In this document: in pieces, positions 43,479 to 51,549 of the stretch | Layout: each line of letters begins with the position of its first letter | How positions within the stretch are numbered: position 1 is the stretch's first letter | DNA from: Chryseobacterium sp. JV274 | GTDB lineage: Bacteria; Bacteroidota; Bacteroidia; Flavobacteriales; Weeksellaceae | Direction of reading: 5' to 3' | DNA length: 64,000 bases | Assembly: GCF_903969135.1 (NCBI RefSeq) | Contig: NZ_LR824569.1 | Span: 4,795,001 to 4,859,000 of the forward strand | Made by a program: the position numbers and the translations under genes | The notes under the pieces: generated by a model | The model's input: the letters and a program-made list of their open reading frames with translations, nothing else | Told to the model about the DNA's origin: nothing | Databases searched by the model: none

Positions 43479-45338
43479 ATGAAGACAATATTTGCAGCAT
43501 TAGCCCTTTCAATAGCTTCTGCAGCCTTTTCCCAAAAAGTGTTGGAAAAAATAGAGCCGGCTTTCTGGTGGAAAGGAATGAAAAATCCCGAACTTCAGAT
43601 TCTTGTGTATGGAAAAAACGTTGCCCATAACGAGATTGCACTTTCAGATGGAATACAGATCAAAGACATCCGGAAAGTTGATAATCCGAATTATGTTTTT
43701 ATTACTGTAAACACCAACGAAATAAATGTTCCCAAGTTTACTATTACGATTAAAAATGGCAGCAAAAATCTAAGTTCCTATGCCTATGAACTGAAGCAAA
43801 GGAATCCCGGATCTGCCAACCGCGAATCGTTTACCTCAAAAGATGTTATGTATCTTATCATGCCGGATCGCTTTGCCAATGGCAATGAAAAAAATGATTC
43901 AAGACCGGAACTTATAGAAAAAGCAGATCGCACTCTGCCTAATGGAAGACATGGCGGAGATCTCAGCGGTATCATCAATCATCTTGACTATATTCAGAAT
44001 CTGGGAGCTACAGCAGTCTGGCTGACTCCGGTAAATGAAGACAATGAAAAAGTGTATTCTTATCACGGATATGCCCAGACAGATTTGTATAAAATTGATG
44101 GCCGATACGGAACGAATGAGGATTATAAAACTTTATCCAAAGAGCTGAATAAACGAAATATGATGCTGGTGATGGATTATGTGACTAATCATTGGGGTGG
44201 CTCACACTGGATGATCAAAGACCTTCCTTCAAAAGACTGGATACATTGGTTTGATGAAGGCGAGAAAGGATTTAAACGTTCCAATTATAAAACGACAACG
44301 CAATTCGATACCAATGCTTCAGGTATTGATAAAAAATATGCGCTGGACGGATGGTTTGACACCACCATGCCGGATATTAATCAAAAAAATCCACTGGTTC
44401 TGAAATATCTCATTCAAAATGCAATCTGGTGGATAGAATATGCAGAATTGGGAGGGTTCCGTGTGGATACCTATCCTTATAACGATAAAGATGCCATGTC
44501 AAAATGGGCTAAGGCCATTACCGATGAATATCCGAAATTCAATATCGTTGGAGAAACCTGGCTTTATACGGCAGCACAAATTGCAGCATGGCAGAAAAAT
44601 TCGAAAATAGGAGAAATAGAAGGATACAATTCAAATTTGCCCTCGGTAATGGATTTTATGCTGTTTGAAAATATGCCTAAAGCTCTTAAAGAAAAAGAAG
44701 GTTGGGATAAAGGCATGATCCGGATTTACGATTCCTTTACCAGTGATTTCCTTTATCCGGATATCAATAATCTCCTGGTTTTCTTTGAAAATCATGACAC
44801 AGAAAGATGGAATGAAATCTTTAATGCAAGTCCTGACGCTTACAAAATAGGACTTACTCTGATCTCAACAGTAAGAGGAACTCCACAGATCTATTACGGA
44901 TCAGAAATAGGAATGAGAGGAGATAAGACGAAAGGAGGTGATGCGGATATCCGGAGAGATTTTCCGGGAGGCTGGAAATCTGATTCTCAGAATGCCTTCA
45001 ATCCATCTGCTCAGACTAAGGAGCAAAAAGAATTTTTCCAGTTTACACAAAAATTATTAAACTGGAGAAAAGGCAAAGACGTAATCCATAATGGGAAAAC
45101 TAAAAATTTCGTTCCTCAGGATGGAGTTTTTGTATACTTCAGATACAATGAAAAAGAAAGTGTAATGGTGGTCATCAACAATAATGAAAAAGATCAGACG
45201 TTAGACTTGAAAAGATTTGCCGAATCGCTTAATGGATTTACAAAAGGAAAAGAAGTTATTTCAGGAAAAGAATTTATGTTGCAAAATACTATAAATGTTT
45301 CTGCAAAAACTCCATTCATCATTGAACTTGAAAAATAA
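43479..45338 (+). CDS. GH13 alpha-amylase / cyclomaltodextrinase-like, periplasmic
   Basis: Cleaves alpha-1,4-glucans. The start is the ATG at 43479, which opens the signal peptide MKTIFAALALSIASAAFSQ; the upstream TTG at 43467 is less likely. There is no lipobox, so it is probably periplasmic like SusA, not surface-bound like SusG. Order: a cyclomaltodextrinase-type N-terminal beta domain (about 20-110), the GH13 barrel with YHGYAQTDLYKID, GFRVDTYPY (nucleophile Asp), VGETWLY (acid Glu) and FFENHDTERW (third Asp), and a C-terminal beta domain. It is followed at 9 nt by the NTF2-like gene and then the MFS gene. Confidence 0.93.
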   Translation: MKTIFAALALSIASAAFSQKVLEKIEPAFWWKGMKNPELQILVYGKNVAHNEIALSDGIQIKDIRKVDNPNYVFITVNTNEINVPKFTITIKNGSKNLSSYAYELKQRNPGSANRESFTSKDVMYLIMPDRFANGNEKNDSRPELIEKADRTLPNGRHGGDLSGIINHLDYIQNLGATAVWLTPVNEDNEKVYSYHGYAQTDLYKIDGRYGTNEDYKTLSKELNKRNMMLVMDYVTNHWGGSHWMIKDLPSKDWIHWFDEGEKGFKRSNYKTTTQFDTNASGIDKKYALDGWFDTTMPDINQKNPLVLKYLIQNAIWWIEYAELGGFRVDTYPYNDKDAMSKWAKAITDEYPKFNIVGETWLYTAAQIAAWQKNSKIGEIEGYNSNLPSVMDFMLFENMPKALKEKEGWDKGMIRIYDSFTSDFLYPDINNLLVFFENHDTERWNEIFNASPDAYKIGLTLISTVRGTPQIYYGSEIGMRGDKTKGGDADIRRDFPGGWKSDSQNAFNPSAQTKEQKEFFQFTQKLLNWRKGKDVIHNGKTKNFVPQDGVFVYFRYNEKESVMVVINNNEKDQTLDLKRFAESLNGFTKGKEVISGKEFMLQNTINVSAKTPFIIELEK

Positions 45339-45347
45339 TTAATACAT

Positions 45348-45866
45348 ATGAAAAAACTAACGACTGCTTATACATTAATCCTTTTTGTACTGGGATTTTC
45401 TTTATTGAATGCTCAGTCGAAGACCGTATTTGAAAAAGAAAAATCAGAAATCAGTACTATGCTGGATGCATTCAACGTAGCTGCGGCAAAAGCAGATTAC
45501 AATGCATATTTTAATTTCTTTGCGGATGAATCTACCTTCATTGGAACAGACGCTACCGAAATATGGAATAAAAAAGAATTCATGGTATGGGCAAAACCTT
45601 ATTTCGACAAAAAGAAAACCTGGAATTTTAAAGCCCTTAAAAGAAATATTTACTTCAGCAAAGATGGAAAACTGGCATGGTTCGATGAACTATTGGATAC
45701 CCAGATGAAAATATGCAGAGGTTCCGGAGTGGTAGAAAAAATCAACGGAAGCTGGAAGGTAAAACAATACGTTCTTTCTGTGACTGTTCCTAATGAGGTG
45801 GTAGATAAAGTGGTGGTTGAAAAAACACCTATCGAAGATGCATTAATTCAAAAACTTAAGTCATAA
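45348..45866 (+). CDS. Secreted NTF2-like / SnoaL-type protein of the sus locus
   Basis: A 172-aa protein with a signal peptide ending LLNAQ. The NTF2-like pattern is visible: EKSEISTMLDAFNVAAAKADYNAYFNFFADE, then STFIGTDATEIWNKKEF and late strands GSGVVEKINGSWKVKQYVLS. Its stop codon shares the base region of the next start (1-nt overlap), so it is translationally linked to the MFS gene. A role in maltodextrin metabolism is only implied by position. It resembles the 15.4-kb NTF2-like protein in length and fold. Confidence 0.78.
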   Translation: MKKLTTAYTLILFVLGFSLLNAQSKTVFEKEKSEISTMLDAFNVAAAKADYNAYFNFFADESTFIGTDATEIWNKKEFMVWAKPYFDKKKTWNFKALKRNIYFSKDGKLAWFDELLDTQMKICRGSGVVEKINGSWKVKQYVLSVTVPNEVVDKVVVEKTPIEDALIQKLKS

Positions 45867-47284
45867 TGGCAGAAAGGGTAGGGATATATAATTCGGGGCC
45901 ATTTGGAAAAAGAAAAAAACCAAACTTATCCATGCTCCAGATTATTAACATGAGTATGGGATTCCTTGGAATTCAAATGGCGTTCGGATTACAAAATGGA
46001 AATGCAAGCCGTATTCTTGGTAATTTAGGAGCCGATGTTCATGAGTTATCCTGGTTCTGGCTCGTTGCTCCCGTTACAGGTTTGATTGTTCAGCCTATCA
46101 TCGGGCATATGGGAGACAATACCTGGAGTCCGTTGGGAAGAAGAAAACCTTATTTCCTGATTGGAGCTGTTTTGTGTGCAATAGGATTGGTTTTACTTCC
46201 TAATGCAGCTTCCGTTACTCAAATGTTTGCCGCCAATGCGCTTTTGTTAGCTGTAATATTCCTCGCCATGATGGATGCTTCCGTAAATATTGCAATGGAG
46301 CCTTTCCGTGCTTTGGTAGGAGATATGCTTCCGAAACATCAGGGGACAATAGGATTTTCGGTGCAGACCATTCTGATTGGAATCGGAGCTGTATTGGGCT
46401 CTTATCTGCCGGACTGGTTAACGAAAATGGGAATCTCCAACGAAGCCCCGGCGGGATTTGTGGCAGATAACGTTATTTACTCCTTTTATATAGGGGCAGG
46501 ATTGCTTATCATCTCAATTTTGTACACCATCATGACAACCAGAGAGTATTCTCCACAGGAATTCGCTGATTTTGAAGATGGAAAAGAGGTAGAACAACAG
46601 GAGTCTAAGTTTTCAGATATCTTCAAAGACTTTGCAGCAATTCCTATACAGATGAAAAAACTGGGAATTGTTCAGTTCTTTTCATGGTTTGCATTATTTA
46701 CCATGTGGGTATTTACGACCAGTGCACTGGCAACCCATCATTTTGGACTTTCTCCGGAAGATACCCACTCCAAAGCATTTAATGATGCAGGGGATTTAAC
46801 AGGGAAGCTTTTCGGAATGTACAATCTGTGGGCAATTCCGTTTGCATTTCTATTGACACCTATAGCGAAACTGATCGGTAAAAAGCAGACTCATGCCTTA
46901 GCTTTATTGTGTGGAGGTGTTGGACTTGTTTCAATGTATTTCATTAAAGATGTCAACAACCTATGGATCTCTATGATCGGTTTAGGATTTGCCTGGGCAA
47001 GTATTCTGGCAATGCCTTATGCTATGCTTATTGAAGTCATTCCACAAAGAAAAATGGGGGTCTATATGGGAATATTCAATTTCTTTATTGTGATTCCACA
47101 AATAATCAATGGATTATTTGGAGGTCCGGTTGTAAGTGGTGTTTTCGGAAAACAAGCGATGGATTATGTAGTTGTAGGTGGTGTTTGCATGCTGATAGGA
47201 GCTGTAGTGACCATGATTTTTGTTAAATCAGAAGATGAAACCCCTAAGGAAATTGAAGAAGAAATCAAACAGGTACATTTTTAA
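45866..47284 (+). CDS. MFS transporter, SLC45/sugar-H+ symporter type (maltose importer candidate)
   Basis: A 472-aa, 12-helix inner-membrane carrier. It has the motif GLIVQPIIGHMGDNTWSPLGRRKPYFLIGA, the MFS motif A variant RRKPYF shared by sucrose/maltose-type (SLC45, GPH-like) carriers, and a second RKMGVYMGIFNFF in the C-terminal half. The start overlaps the stop of the NTF2-like gene by 1 nt, and GH13 lies just upstream, so import of maltose or maltodextrins into the cytoplasm is the best inference. Its terminator is derived from a GGCTTTAGCC repeat. Confidence 0.88.
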   Translation: MAERVGIYNSGPFGKRKKPNLSMLQIINMSMGFLGIQMAFGLQNGNASRILGNLGADVHELSWFWLVAPVTGLIVQPIIGHMGDNTWSPLGRRKPYFLIGAVLCAIGLVLLPNAASVTQMFAANALLLAVIFLAMMDASVNIAMEPFRALVGDMLPKHQGTIGFSVQTILIGIGAVLGSYLPDWLTKMGISNEAPAGFVADNVIYSFYIGAGLLIISILYTIMTTREYSPQEFADFEDGKEVEQQESKFSDIFKDFAAIPIQMKKLGIVQFFSWFALFTMWVFTTSALATHHFGLSPEDTHSKAFNDAGDLTGKLFGMYNLWAIPFAFLLTPIAKLIGKKQTHALALLCGGVGLVSMYFIKDVNNLWISMIGLGFAWASILAMPYAMLIEVIPQRKMGVYMGIFNFFIVIPQIINGLFGGPVVSGVFGKQAMDYVVVGGVCMLIGAVVTMIFVKSEDETPKEIEEEIKQVHF

Positions 47285-47320
47285 AAATTGAATAAATTTA
47301 AATTCAAAATATCAATAGGA

Positions 47321-47372
47321 GCGGGCTTTAGCCCGCTTTTCTTTTAAGGTATTTATTAATTGGCTTTAGCCG
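47321..47372 (+). repeat. GGCTTTAGCC composite repeat, also terminator of the MFS gene
   Basis: GCGGGC-TTTA-GCCCGC (47321-47336) followed by TTTTCTTTT acts as an intrinsic terminator. At 47355-47369 TGGCTTTAGCCGAAAC follows. The same two-part layout occurs in decayed form at 56366-56416. Confidence 0.65.
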
Positions 47373-47666
47373 AAACACATATTTATAATAAATAACAGAA
47401 TGTAATAGTCTCCCACAGATTTCACAAATGACACAGAGGTTTGCGTTTACTTATATAATCTATTTAGTCCATTCAATTATGAAGTAAATAGTATACAGTT
47501 TGAAATTTTATCGCAGATAAAATCCTTGCGCCCTAAAACATATGGAATATAAAAATCTTTGCGCCTTAGCGTTTCCAACCCATCCACCATTTTTACTTTC
47601 TCAACTCTTTTACCCCATAAACTTCCTTTCTTACCCTACATCAACTTTTAAAATGCCTGCATGTCT

Positions 47667-47674
47667 TACATTTG
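47667..47674 (+). promoter_or_regulatory. -7 promoter element of the pirin gene
   Basis: TACATTTG, an exact TAnnTTTG match, 20 nt before the ATG. Confidence 0.55.
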
Positions 47675-47694
47675 TACCATAAATAATCACAGAA

Positions 47695-48423
47695 ATGAAA
47701 ACAGTATATCATAAAGCAGATTCAAGAGGCCATGCCAATCACGGATGGTTAAATTCTTACCATACATTCAGTTTTGCCAACTATCAAAACAGAGACAGAA
47801 CGAATTTTGGTGTTTTAAGAGTATTAAACGATGACACCGTTTCTCAGGGAATGGGATTCGGAACGCACCCGCACAGGGATATGGAAATTATATCCATTCC
47901 TCTGGAAGGAGATTTGGAACATAAAGATTCAATGGGAACTACAGCTGTGATCAAAAAAGGAGAAATCCAGGTGATGAGTGCCGGAACAGGTGTTAAGCAC
48001 AGTGAATATAATAAAAATAAAGATGAAGAGGTAAAGTTTCTACAGATCTGGGTTTTCCCAAAAGAACTGGATGTTGAACCGAGATATGATCAAAAAAGTA
48101 TCAAGGAAGGTGAAAAGATTAACGGATTCCAACAGATTTTATCTCCTAATAAAAATGATGAAGGAGTTTGGATTCATCAGGATGCGTGGTTTAATTTAGC
48201 CAATTTTACAAAAGGAAACGGCAAAAATTATATGCTTAACAAAAAAGGAAACGGAGTTTATGCGTTTGTGTTGAAAGGAAGTGCAAAAATAGGAGACCGT
48301 GTTCTGAATGAAAGAGACGGATTGGGAATCTGGGATACTCAGAGCTTTAACATCGAAGCGGTGGAAGACACTGAAGTATTATTAATGGAAGTACCAATGG
48401 AACTGCCGTCATATCTTAAATAA
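47695..48423 (+). CDS. Pirin-family protein (YhhW-like bicupin)
   Basis: A 242-aa bicupin. The N-terminal cupin has the metal site in GFGTHPHRDMEIISIPLEGDLEHKDS (His, His, Glu) and the motif VMSAGTGVKHSEYN. The shorter length (~235-245 aa) and the start RGHANHGWLNSYHTFSFANY fit the YhhW/YhaK quercetinase-like branch of pirins. It may have dioxygenase or redox-sensor activity; the role is unproven. It lies 38 nt before the FMN reductase and is probably co-transcribed. Confidence 0.9.
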   Translation: MKTVYHKADSRGHANHGWLNSYHTFSFANYQNRDRTNFGVLRVLNDDTVSQGMGFGTHPHRDMEIISIPLEGDLEHKDSMGTTAVIKKGEIQVMSAGTGVKHSEYNKNKDEEVKFLQIWVFPKELDVEPRYDQKSIKEGEKINGFQQILSPNKNDEGVWIHQDAWFNLANFTKGNGKNYMLNKKGNGVYAFVLKGSAKIGDRVLNERDGLGIWDTQSFNIEAVEDTEVLLMEVPMELPSYLK

Positions 48424-48461
48424 AAAACTAAATTTGTAATCTTAAAAAATAAATCTCACCT

Positions 48462-49013
48462 ATGAAAATTTTAGCAATAGCAGGAAGCAACTCGGAAGTT
48501 TCAATGAACAAGCAGTTGGTTGCCTATGCATCAACATTATTTGAAAATGCAGAAGTAGAAGTAGTAGATCTGAATCCTTTTGAAATGCCAATCTATAAGC
48601 ATGAAAGAGAATTGGCTGCTGGTGTTCCTCAGGAAGCTCATGACTTTGCTGCCAAAATTGACGGTGCCAATGTATTGTTGGTGGCTTTGGCAGAACACAA
48701 CGGAACCTATTCTACAGCATTCAAAAATGTGTTCGACTGGGTATCAAGAATCAAAGACAGAACGGTTTGGAATGAAGTACCAATGCTATTGATGTCTACA
48801 TCTCCGGGAGGTAGAGGGGGAGCAGGAGTTTTGGAAGCTGCATCGAAGCGTTTTCCTTTCCACGGAGGAAATGTAGTGGAAACTTTTTCACTTCCTTTCT
48901 TTAACGATAACTTTGATAAAGGAGCTCAGAAAATTTCTAATGAAGATAAAGTCAGTGAGTTAAAAGAAAAAATCAAAAAGATTGCGGCTATTGAAACAAT
49001 CCTTGAAAAATAG
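48462..49013 (+). CDS. NADPH-dependent FMN reductase / flavodoxin-like quinone reductase
   Basis: A 183-aa flavodoxin-fold reductase. The FMN phosphate loop is IAGSNSEVSMNKQL; the second FMN region contains LVALAEHNGTYSTAFKNVFDWVSR and the loop MSTSPGGRGGAGV. Its last 39 codons (from 48897) are repeated in decayed form at 51151-51267, on the other side of the tailspike-like gene. A strong terminator follows the stop. Confidence 0.88.
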   Translation: MKILAIAGSNSEVSMNKQLVAYASTLFENAEVEVVDLNPFEMPIYKHERELAAGVPQEAHDFAAKIDGANVLLVALAEHNGTYSTAFKNVFDWVSRIKDRTVWNEVPMLLMSTSPGGRGGAGVLEAASKRFPFHGGNVVETFSLPFFNDNFDKGAQKISNEDKVSELKEKIKKIAAIETILEK

Positions 49014-49023
49014 AATTTTGAAT
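48897..49023 (+). repeat. Direct repeat, left copy (intact 3' end of the FMN reductase gene)
   Basis: The terminal 39 codons plus about 8 nt after the stop match 51151-51275 with substitutions and a single 1-nt length change after the stop. Together the two copies bracket 49024-51150. Confidence 0.8.
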
Positions 49024-49035
49024 TAGTTTTTAGAT

Positions 49036-49066
49036 AAAAAACCACTCATATTTTGAGTGGTTTTTT
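49036..49066. terminator. Terminator of FMN reductase / tailspike-like gene
   Basis: AAAAAACCACTCA (49036-49048) pairs perfectly with TGAGTGGTTTTTT (49054-49066). It sits between convergent genes. Confidence 0.88.
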
Positions 49067-49093
49067 ATTTATTAGCTATTTAATTCGAATATA

Positions 49094-50965
49094 TTAATTG
49101 TCCATTAGTCCCGCATCTCTTAATTTTTTTAAAAGATCATTAAAATTCGACACTAAAGTTGTTGTATCTAGGGCTATTGAATCCGCTTGGTTTTTCATTT
49201 TTTTATTGATCTTATCTACTTTAATTGGACGAAGACTGCCATCTGTGGCAATCCAACTTTCTCCGGTTTCAGAATATAAAATATCACCTGTCATTGCTCC
49301 CGTTGTTCTATTTTCTATAGGGTTTTCTGGAGGTGTGGTTGTTATTTTATATCTGCCGTTAGGAAGATTCCTTGATATATAACTTGAAATACTCTCGCCT
49401 TTTTCAAAACTTAATATTTCGTTTAATGATATAAATTTAAAGTCAAATTCATTTTGATTTACATTATATTTACCTAATTCAATTTTTATATATTTTGTCT
49501 GAGGTGCGTATTGTTCAAACTCTAAAATTGCAATTTGATTTGTGAAACCTGTTGAACCTTCAATAGACAAAGGAAAACGAAATGCACTGCCTACTATGTT
49601 TTGAAACTGAGTGTCTACACCTGCTACTGGCTTGGTTATCGTAATTAATTGTTGGTTAGAATCATATAGTTCTATTCGGAAACATCTGGCAATGTTGCTT
49701 ATTGTACCAAAGTAATTAGCATTGCCGTTAAGCATAAACAGGTATTTAGAGGTGGCATTTACAGGTATTAATTTAGATTTTATAGTAGTAGAATGATTAG
49801 CAATATTCCTGTTACCTATTCTTGTGTAATCTTTATTAACTCTATCTATCACAAGTGAAGTTGCAGTACCGAAAACCCATGATCTTACCGACTGGGAGTA
49901 ATCAAAATCTATCAAATAAGGGTCAGGAATTAAATTAGGCCCAAATCTCAGATTAAGGTCTAAATTTCCCATAGGTATATTGACTACTTCCTGATTGGAT
50001 ATTTTCTTTATCTGTGATCCAATTATTTCACAGTCTGCCCCATCGTACATCAGCCAATCTATTTGGCAGCCAATAATAGTCATATTTTGGACGGGATTTG
50101 CAGATAATGTATTTACTAATAAATTAATTCTTCGATAGACACCACCTTGTAATTGAATATTTTGATTTATTTCTATCGAATTGGGTTCAATATTCAAATA
50201 CATGCCATTATCAATTATATTTACAGGATTAACAATTTTGATATTATTACAGTTATCTACTATGGAAAAATCGGATTGACCATTATTACCGAAAAAGCAA
50301 TTGTCAACTGTCAGATCATTTGTGTTTTTTGCATACAATCCCCATGAATTACCATTTGTTTGATTCTTAAAATTAAAGAAACCGCACTTTCTTAGATAAA
50401 TACGATTTCTGGATTCTGTAGTGGCACGTTGAGAATCTAGTTCTGTTTCTAAAGAATAAAAGTTGATATTCTCAACGTAAGCATCATCCCAGAACTGAAC
50501 CATTGTAGGAGTACTATTCTTTTTAAGATAAAAACTAACTGTTCCTCTGCCTATGATGTTGATTTTCATTTTATTAACAGCGTATCCGGTTCTGAAGATA
50601 TTAACTGAATAGTTACCATTGTCAAAAACTAGATCTAAATTATGATCTATAGCATAATTTCTTACCTTGTCAAATAAAGCCTGTTGTGAATTAAAATTAT
50701 TATAGTTTGGAGTTGTTGAGATTGGAAACAAAGAAAAATCTTTTGAATTGAATTGTTGATTTTCAAAAATAGCAATCCAACTTCCGCTCGTACCATTAAT
50801 AATACTCCCACCATCATCAATTGCTGTACTAAATGTCCATTTATATATCAAATGTCCTTTATCGCCTGGAATATAGTAGCCTAGTAATAAAATAGATTCA
50901 CCTTCAGTTTGCCCATTAGTATTTCTTAATTCGGAAATATTGTCAACTGTTTTTAACATATACAT
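49094..50965 (-). CDS. Tailspike-like right-handed beta-helix protein (orphan, probable insertion)
   Basis: A 623-aa protein without signal peptide when started at the ATG at 50965 (the TTG at 50989 and ATG at 50959 are alternatives). The N-terminal module (LKTVDNISELR, LLLGYYIPGDKGHLIYKW, DDGGSIINGTSGSWIAI) is that of pectate-lyase-superfamily and phage tailspike proteins. Residues about 95-330 are Asn-rich with beta-helix coil repeats (NDLTVDNCFFGNNGQSDF, NNIKIVNPVNIIDNGMYL). A central beta-sandwich-like part follows. The end (TTTLVSNFNDLLKKLRDAGLMDN, in pieces) is a short helical tail like those of tail fibres. It stands alone, with no phage genes, inside a duplicated 3' end. A polysaccharide-binding or depolymerising role is inferred only. 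Confidence 0.72.
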   Translation of the reverse strand: MYMLKTVDNISELRNTNGQTEGESILLLGYYIPGDKGHLIYKWTFSTAIDDGGSIINGTSGSWIAIFENQQFNSKDFSLFPISTTPNYNNFNSQQALFDKVRNYAIDHNLDLVFDNGNYSVNIFRTGYAVNKMKINIIGRGTVSFYLKKNSTPTMVQFWDDAYVENINFYSLETELDSQRATTESRNRIYLRKCGFFNFKNQTNGNSWGLYAKNTNDLTVDNCFFGNNGQSDFSIVDNCNNIKIVNPVNIIDNGMYLNIEPNSIEINQNIQLQGGVYRRINLLVNTLSANPVQNMTIIGCQIDWLMYDGADCEIIGSQIKKISNQEVVNIPMGNLDLNLRFGPNLIPDPYLIDFDYSQSVRSWVFGTATSLVIDRVNKDYTRIGNRNIANHSTTIKSKLIPVNATSKYLFMLNGNANYFGTISNIARCFRIELYDSNQQLITITKPVAGVDTQFQNIVGSAFRFPLSIEGSTGFTNQIAILEFEQYAPQTKYIKIELGKYNVNQNEFDFKFISLNEILSFEKGESISSYISRNLPNGRYKITTTPPENPIENRTTGAMTGDILYSETGESWIATDGSLRPIKVDKINKKMKNQADSIALDTTTLVSNFNDLLKKLRDAGLMDN

Positions 50966-51150
50966 ATTTTGATAATTTAAGTTATTCAAAAATAAGATTT
51001 AGCCTATATAATAAGCAATTTTTAATATTTATTTCTTGGTAGATTAACTAGAATAGGGCAGTTGTATTGTTATCAGGTATTTAAAATTTTTTTCTAATAA
51101 TGATTTTACGGTTGAACTTAATCTTAATTTTTCATCTTATATATTTAATT

Positions 51151-51267
51151 TTCTTTAATGATAATTTTGACAAAGGAACTTAAAAAATTCCTAATGAATA
51201 GAAAGTCAATGATTTAAAAGAAAAAATAAACAAGATTGCGGCTATTGAAACCATCCTTGAAAAATAG
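51151..51267 (+). pseudogene. Decayed duplicate of the FMN reductase 3' end
   Basis: Read from 51151, 39 codons align with the last 39 codons of the FMN reductase without any indel. FFNDNFDKG is unchanged, a Gln codon has become TAA and an Asp codon TAG, and the end IAAIETILEK-stop is identical. It has no start and two internal stops, so it is a non-functional relic. Homology fades upstream of about 51126. Confidence 0.85.
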
Positions 51268-51270
51268 AAT

Positions 51271-51300
51271 TTGAATATTCATTTAAAATTACTATTTTTG
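51271..51300 (+). promoter_or_regulatory. Strong promoter upstream of the purM leader RNA
   Basis: TTG (51271-51273), 19 nt and TATTTTTG (51293-51300) match the Bacteroidota consensus fully. The expected start is about 51305. Confidence 0.7.
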
Positions 51301-51314
51301 CAAAAAGAAAAGAG

Positions 51315-51389
51315 ATGAAAATTCAGACCTCCTATAAACAATGTTTTTCTCATAAAGGGAAAATTGTGGGCTCTGAAATTCTGAGATAA
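51315..51389 (+). CDS. Possible 24-aa leader peptide
   Basis: The ORF is preceded by the purine-rich AAAAAGAAAAGAG and encodes a basic peptide, MKIQTSYKQCFSHKGKIVGS plus four residues, ending EILR. It stops 7 nt before the terminator stem, the geometry expected for a translated leader. There is no homology known to me, and its small size makes chance a real option. Confidence 0.3.
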   Translation: MKIQTSYKQCFSHKGKIVGSEILR

Positions 51390-51396
51390 AATAACG

Positions 51397-51428
51397 GCCG
51401 ATAATCTGAAAAGATTGTCGGCTTTTTT
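51397..51428 (+). terminator. Strong terminator upstream of purM
   Basis: GCCGATAATCT (51397-51407) pairs with AGATTGTCGGC (51412-51422), one G-U, closed by a GAAA tetraloop and followed by six T's. Confidence 0.88.
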
Positions 51429-51454
51429 GTTTTCTAAAATCAAGTATAAAAGTA

Positions 51455-51545
51455 ATTGAAATATTAAAAGATAAAAAGACATAAGACATCAGATGCAAGA
51501 CAAGTAATCATCTGAAATCTGAATCCGATATCTAAAAATCTAAGC
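51455..51545. repeat. Heptad-period element before purM
   Basis: Words ending GAC, GAT, CTGA and CTAA recur at 7-nt steps (aaaaGAC, ataAGAC, atcAGAT, gcaAGAC; then catCTGA, aatCTGA, atcCGAT). AGACATCAGAT (51484-51494) and ATCCGATATCT (51523-51533) form weak inverted arms. The element runs almost to the purM ATG and is related to 25121-25215. Confidence 0.6.
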
Positions 51546-51549
51546 AGAC

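Larger units (their letters stand above)
47285..47694. other. Repeat-rich intergenic region upstream of the pirin gene
   Basis: This 410-nt gap holds the GGCTTTAGCC repeat/terminator, a CCCACAGATTTCACA-type stretch near 47411-47436, a CTTTGCGCCTTAGCG-type stretch at about 47560-47575 with a related CCTTGCGCCCTAAAAC near 47525, and the pirin -7 element. These are degenerate short repeats with no coding content. Confidence 0.5.
51305..51428 (+). ncRNA. Candidate small RNA or purine-operon leader with terminator
   Basis: A well-formed promoter at 51271-51300 and a strong intrinsic terminator at 51397-51428 define a transcript of about 124 nt. It contains one 24-codon ORF (51315-51389). purM begins 122 nt after the terminator with no clear promoter of its own, so the unit may be an attenuator leader. 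It could equally be a free-standing sRNA. I do not recognise a known RNA family. Confidence 0.5.

Noticed and set aside
49094..50965. Prophage
   Set aside because: Only one tailspike-like gene is present; no integrase, capsid, portal, terminase or lysis gene lies nearby.
51279..51498. Two overlapping ~67-aa minus-strand ORFs before purM
   Set aside because: They cross the terminator and heptad element and use A/T-rich codons without any motif; the plus-strand promoter and terminator explain the region better.
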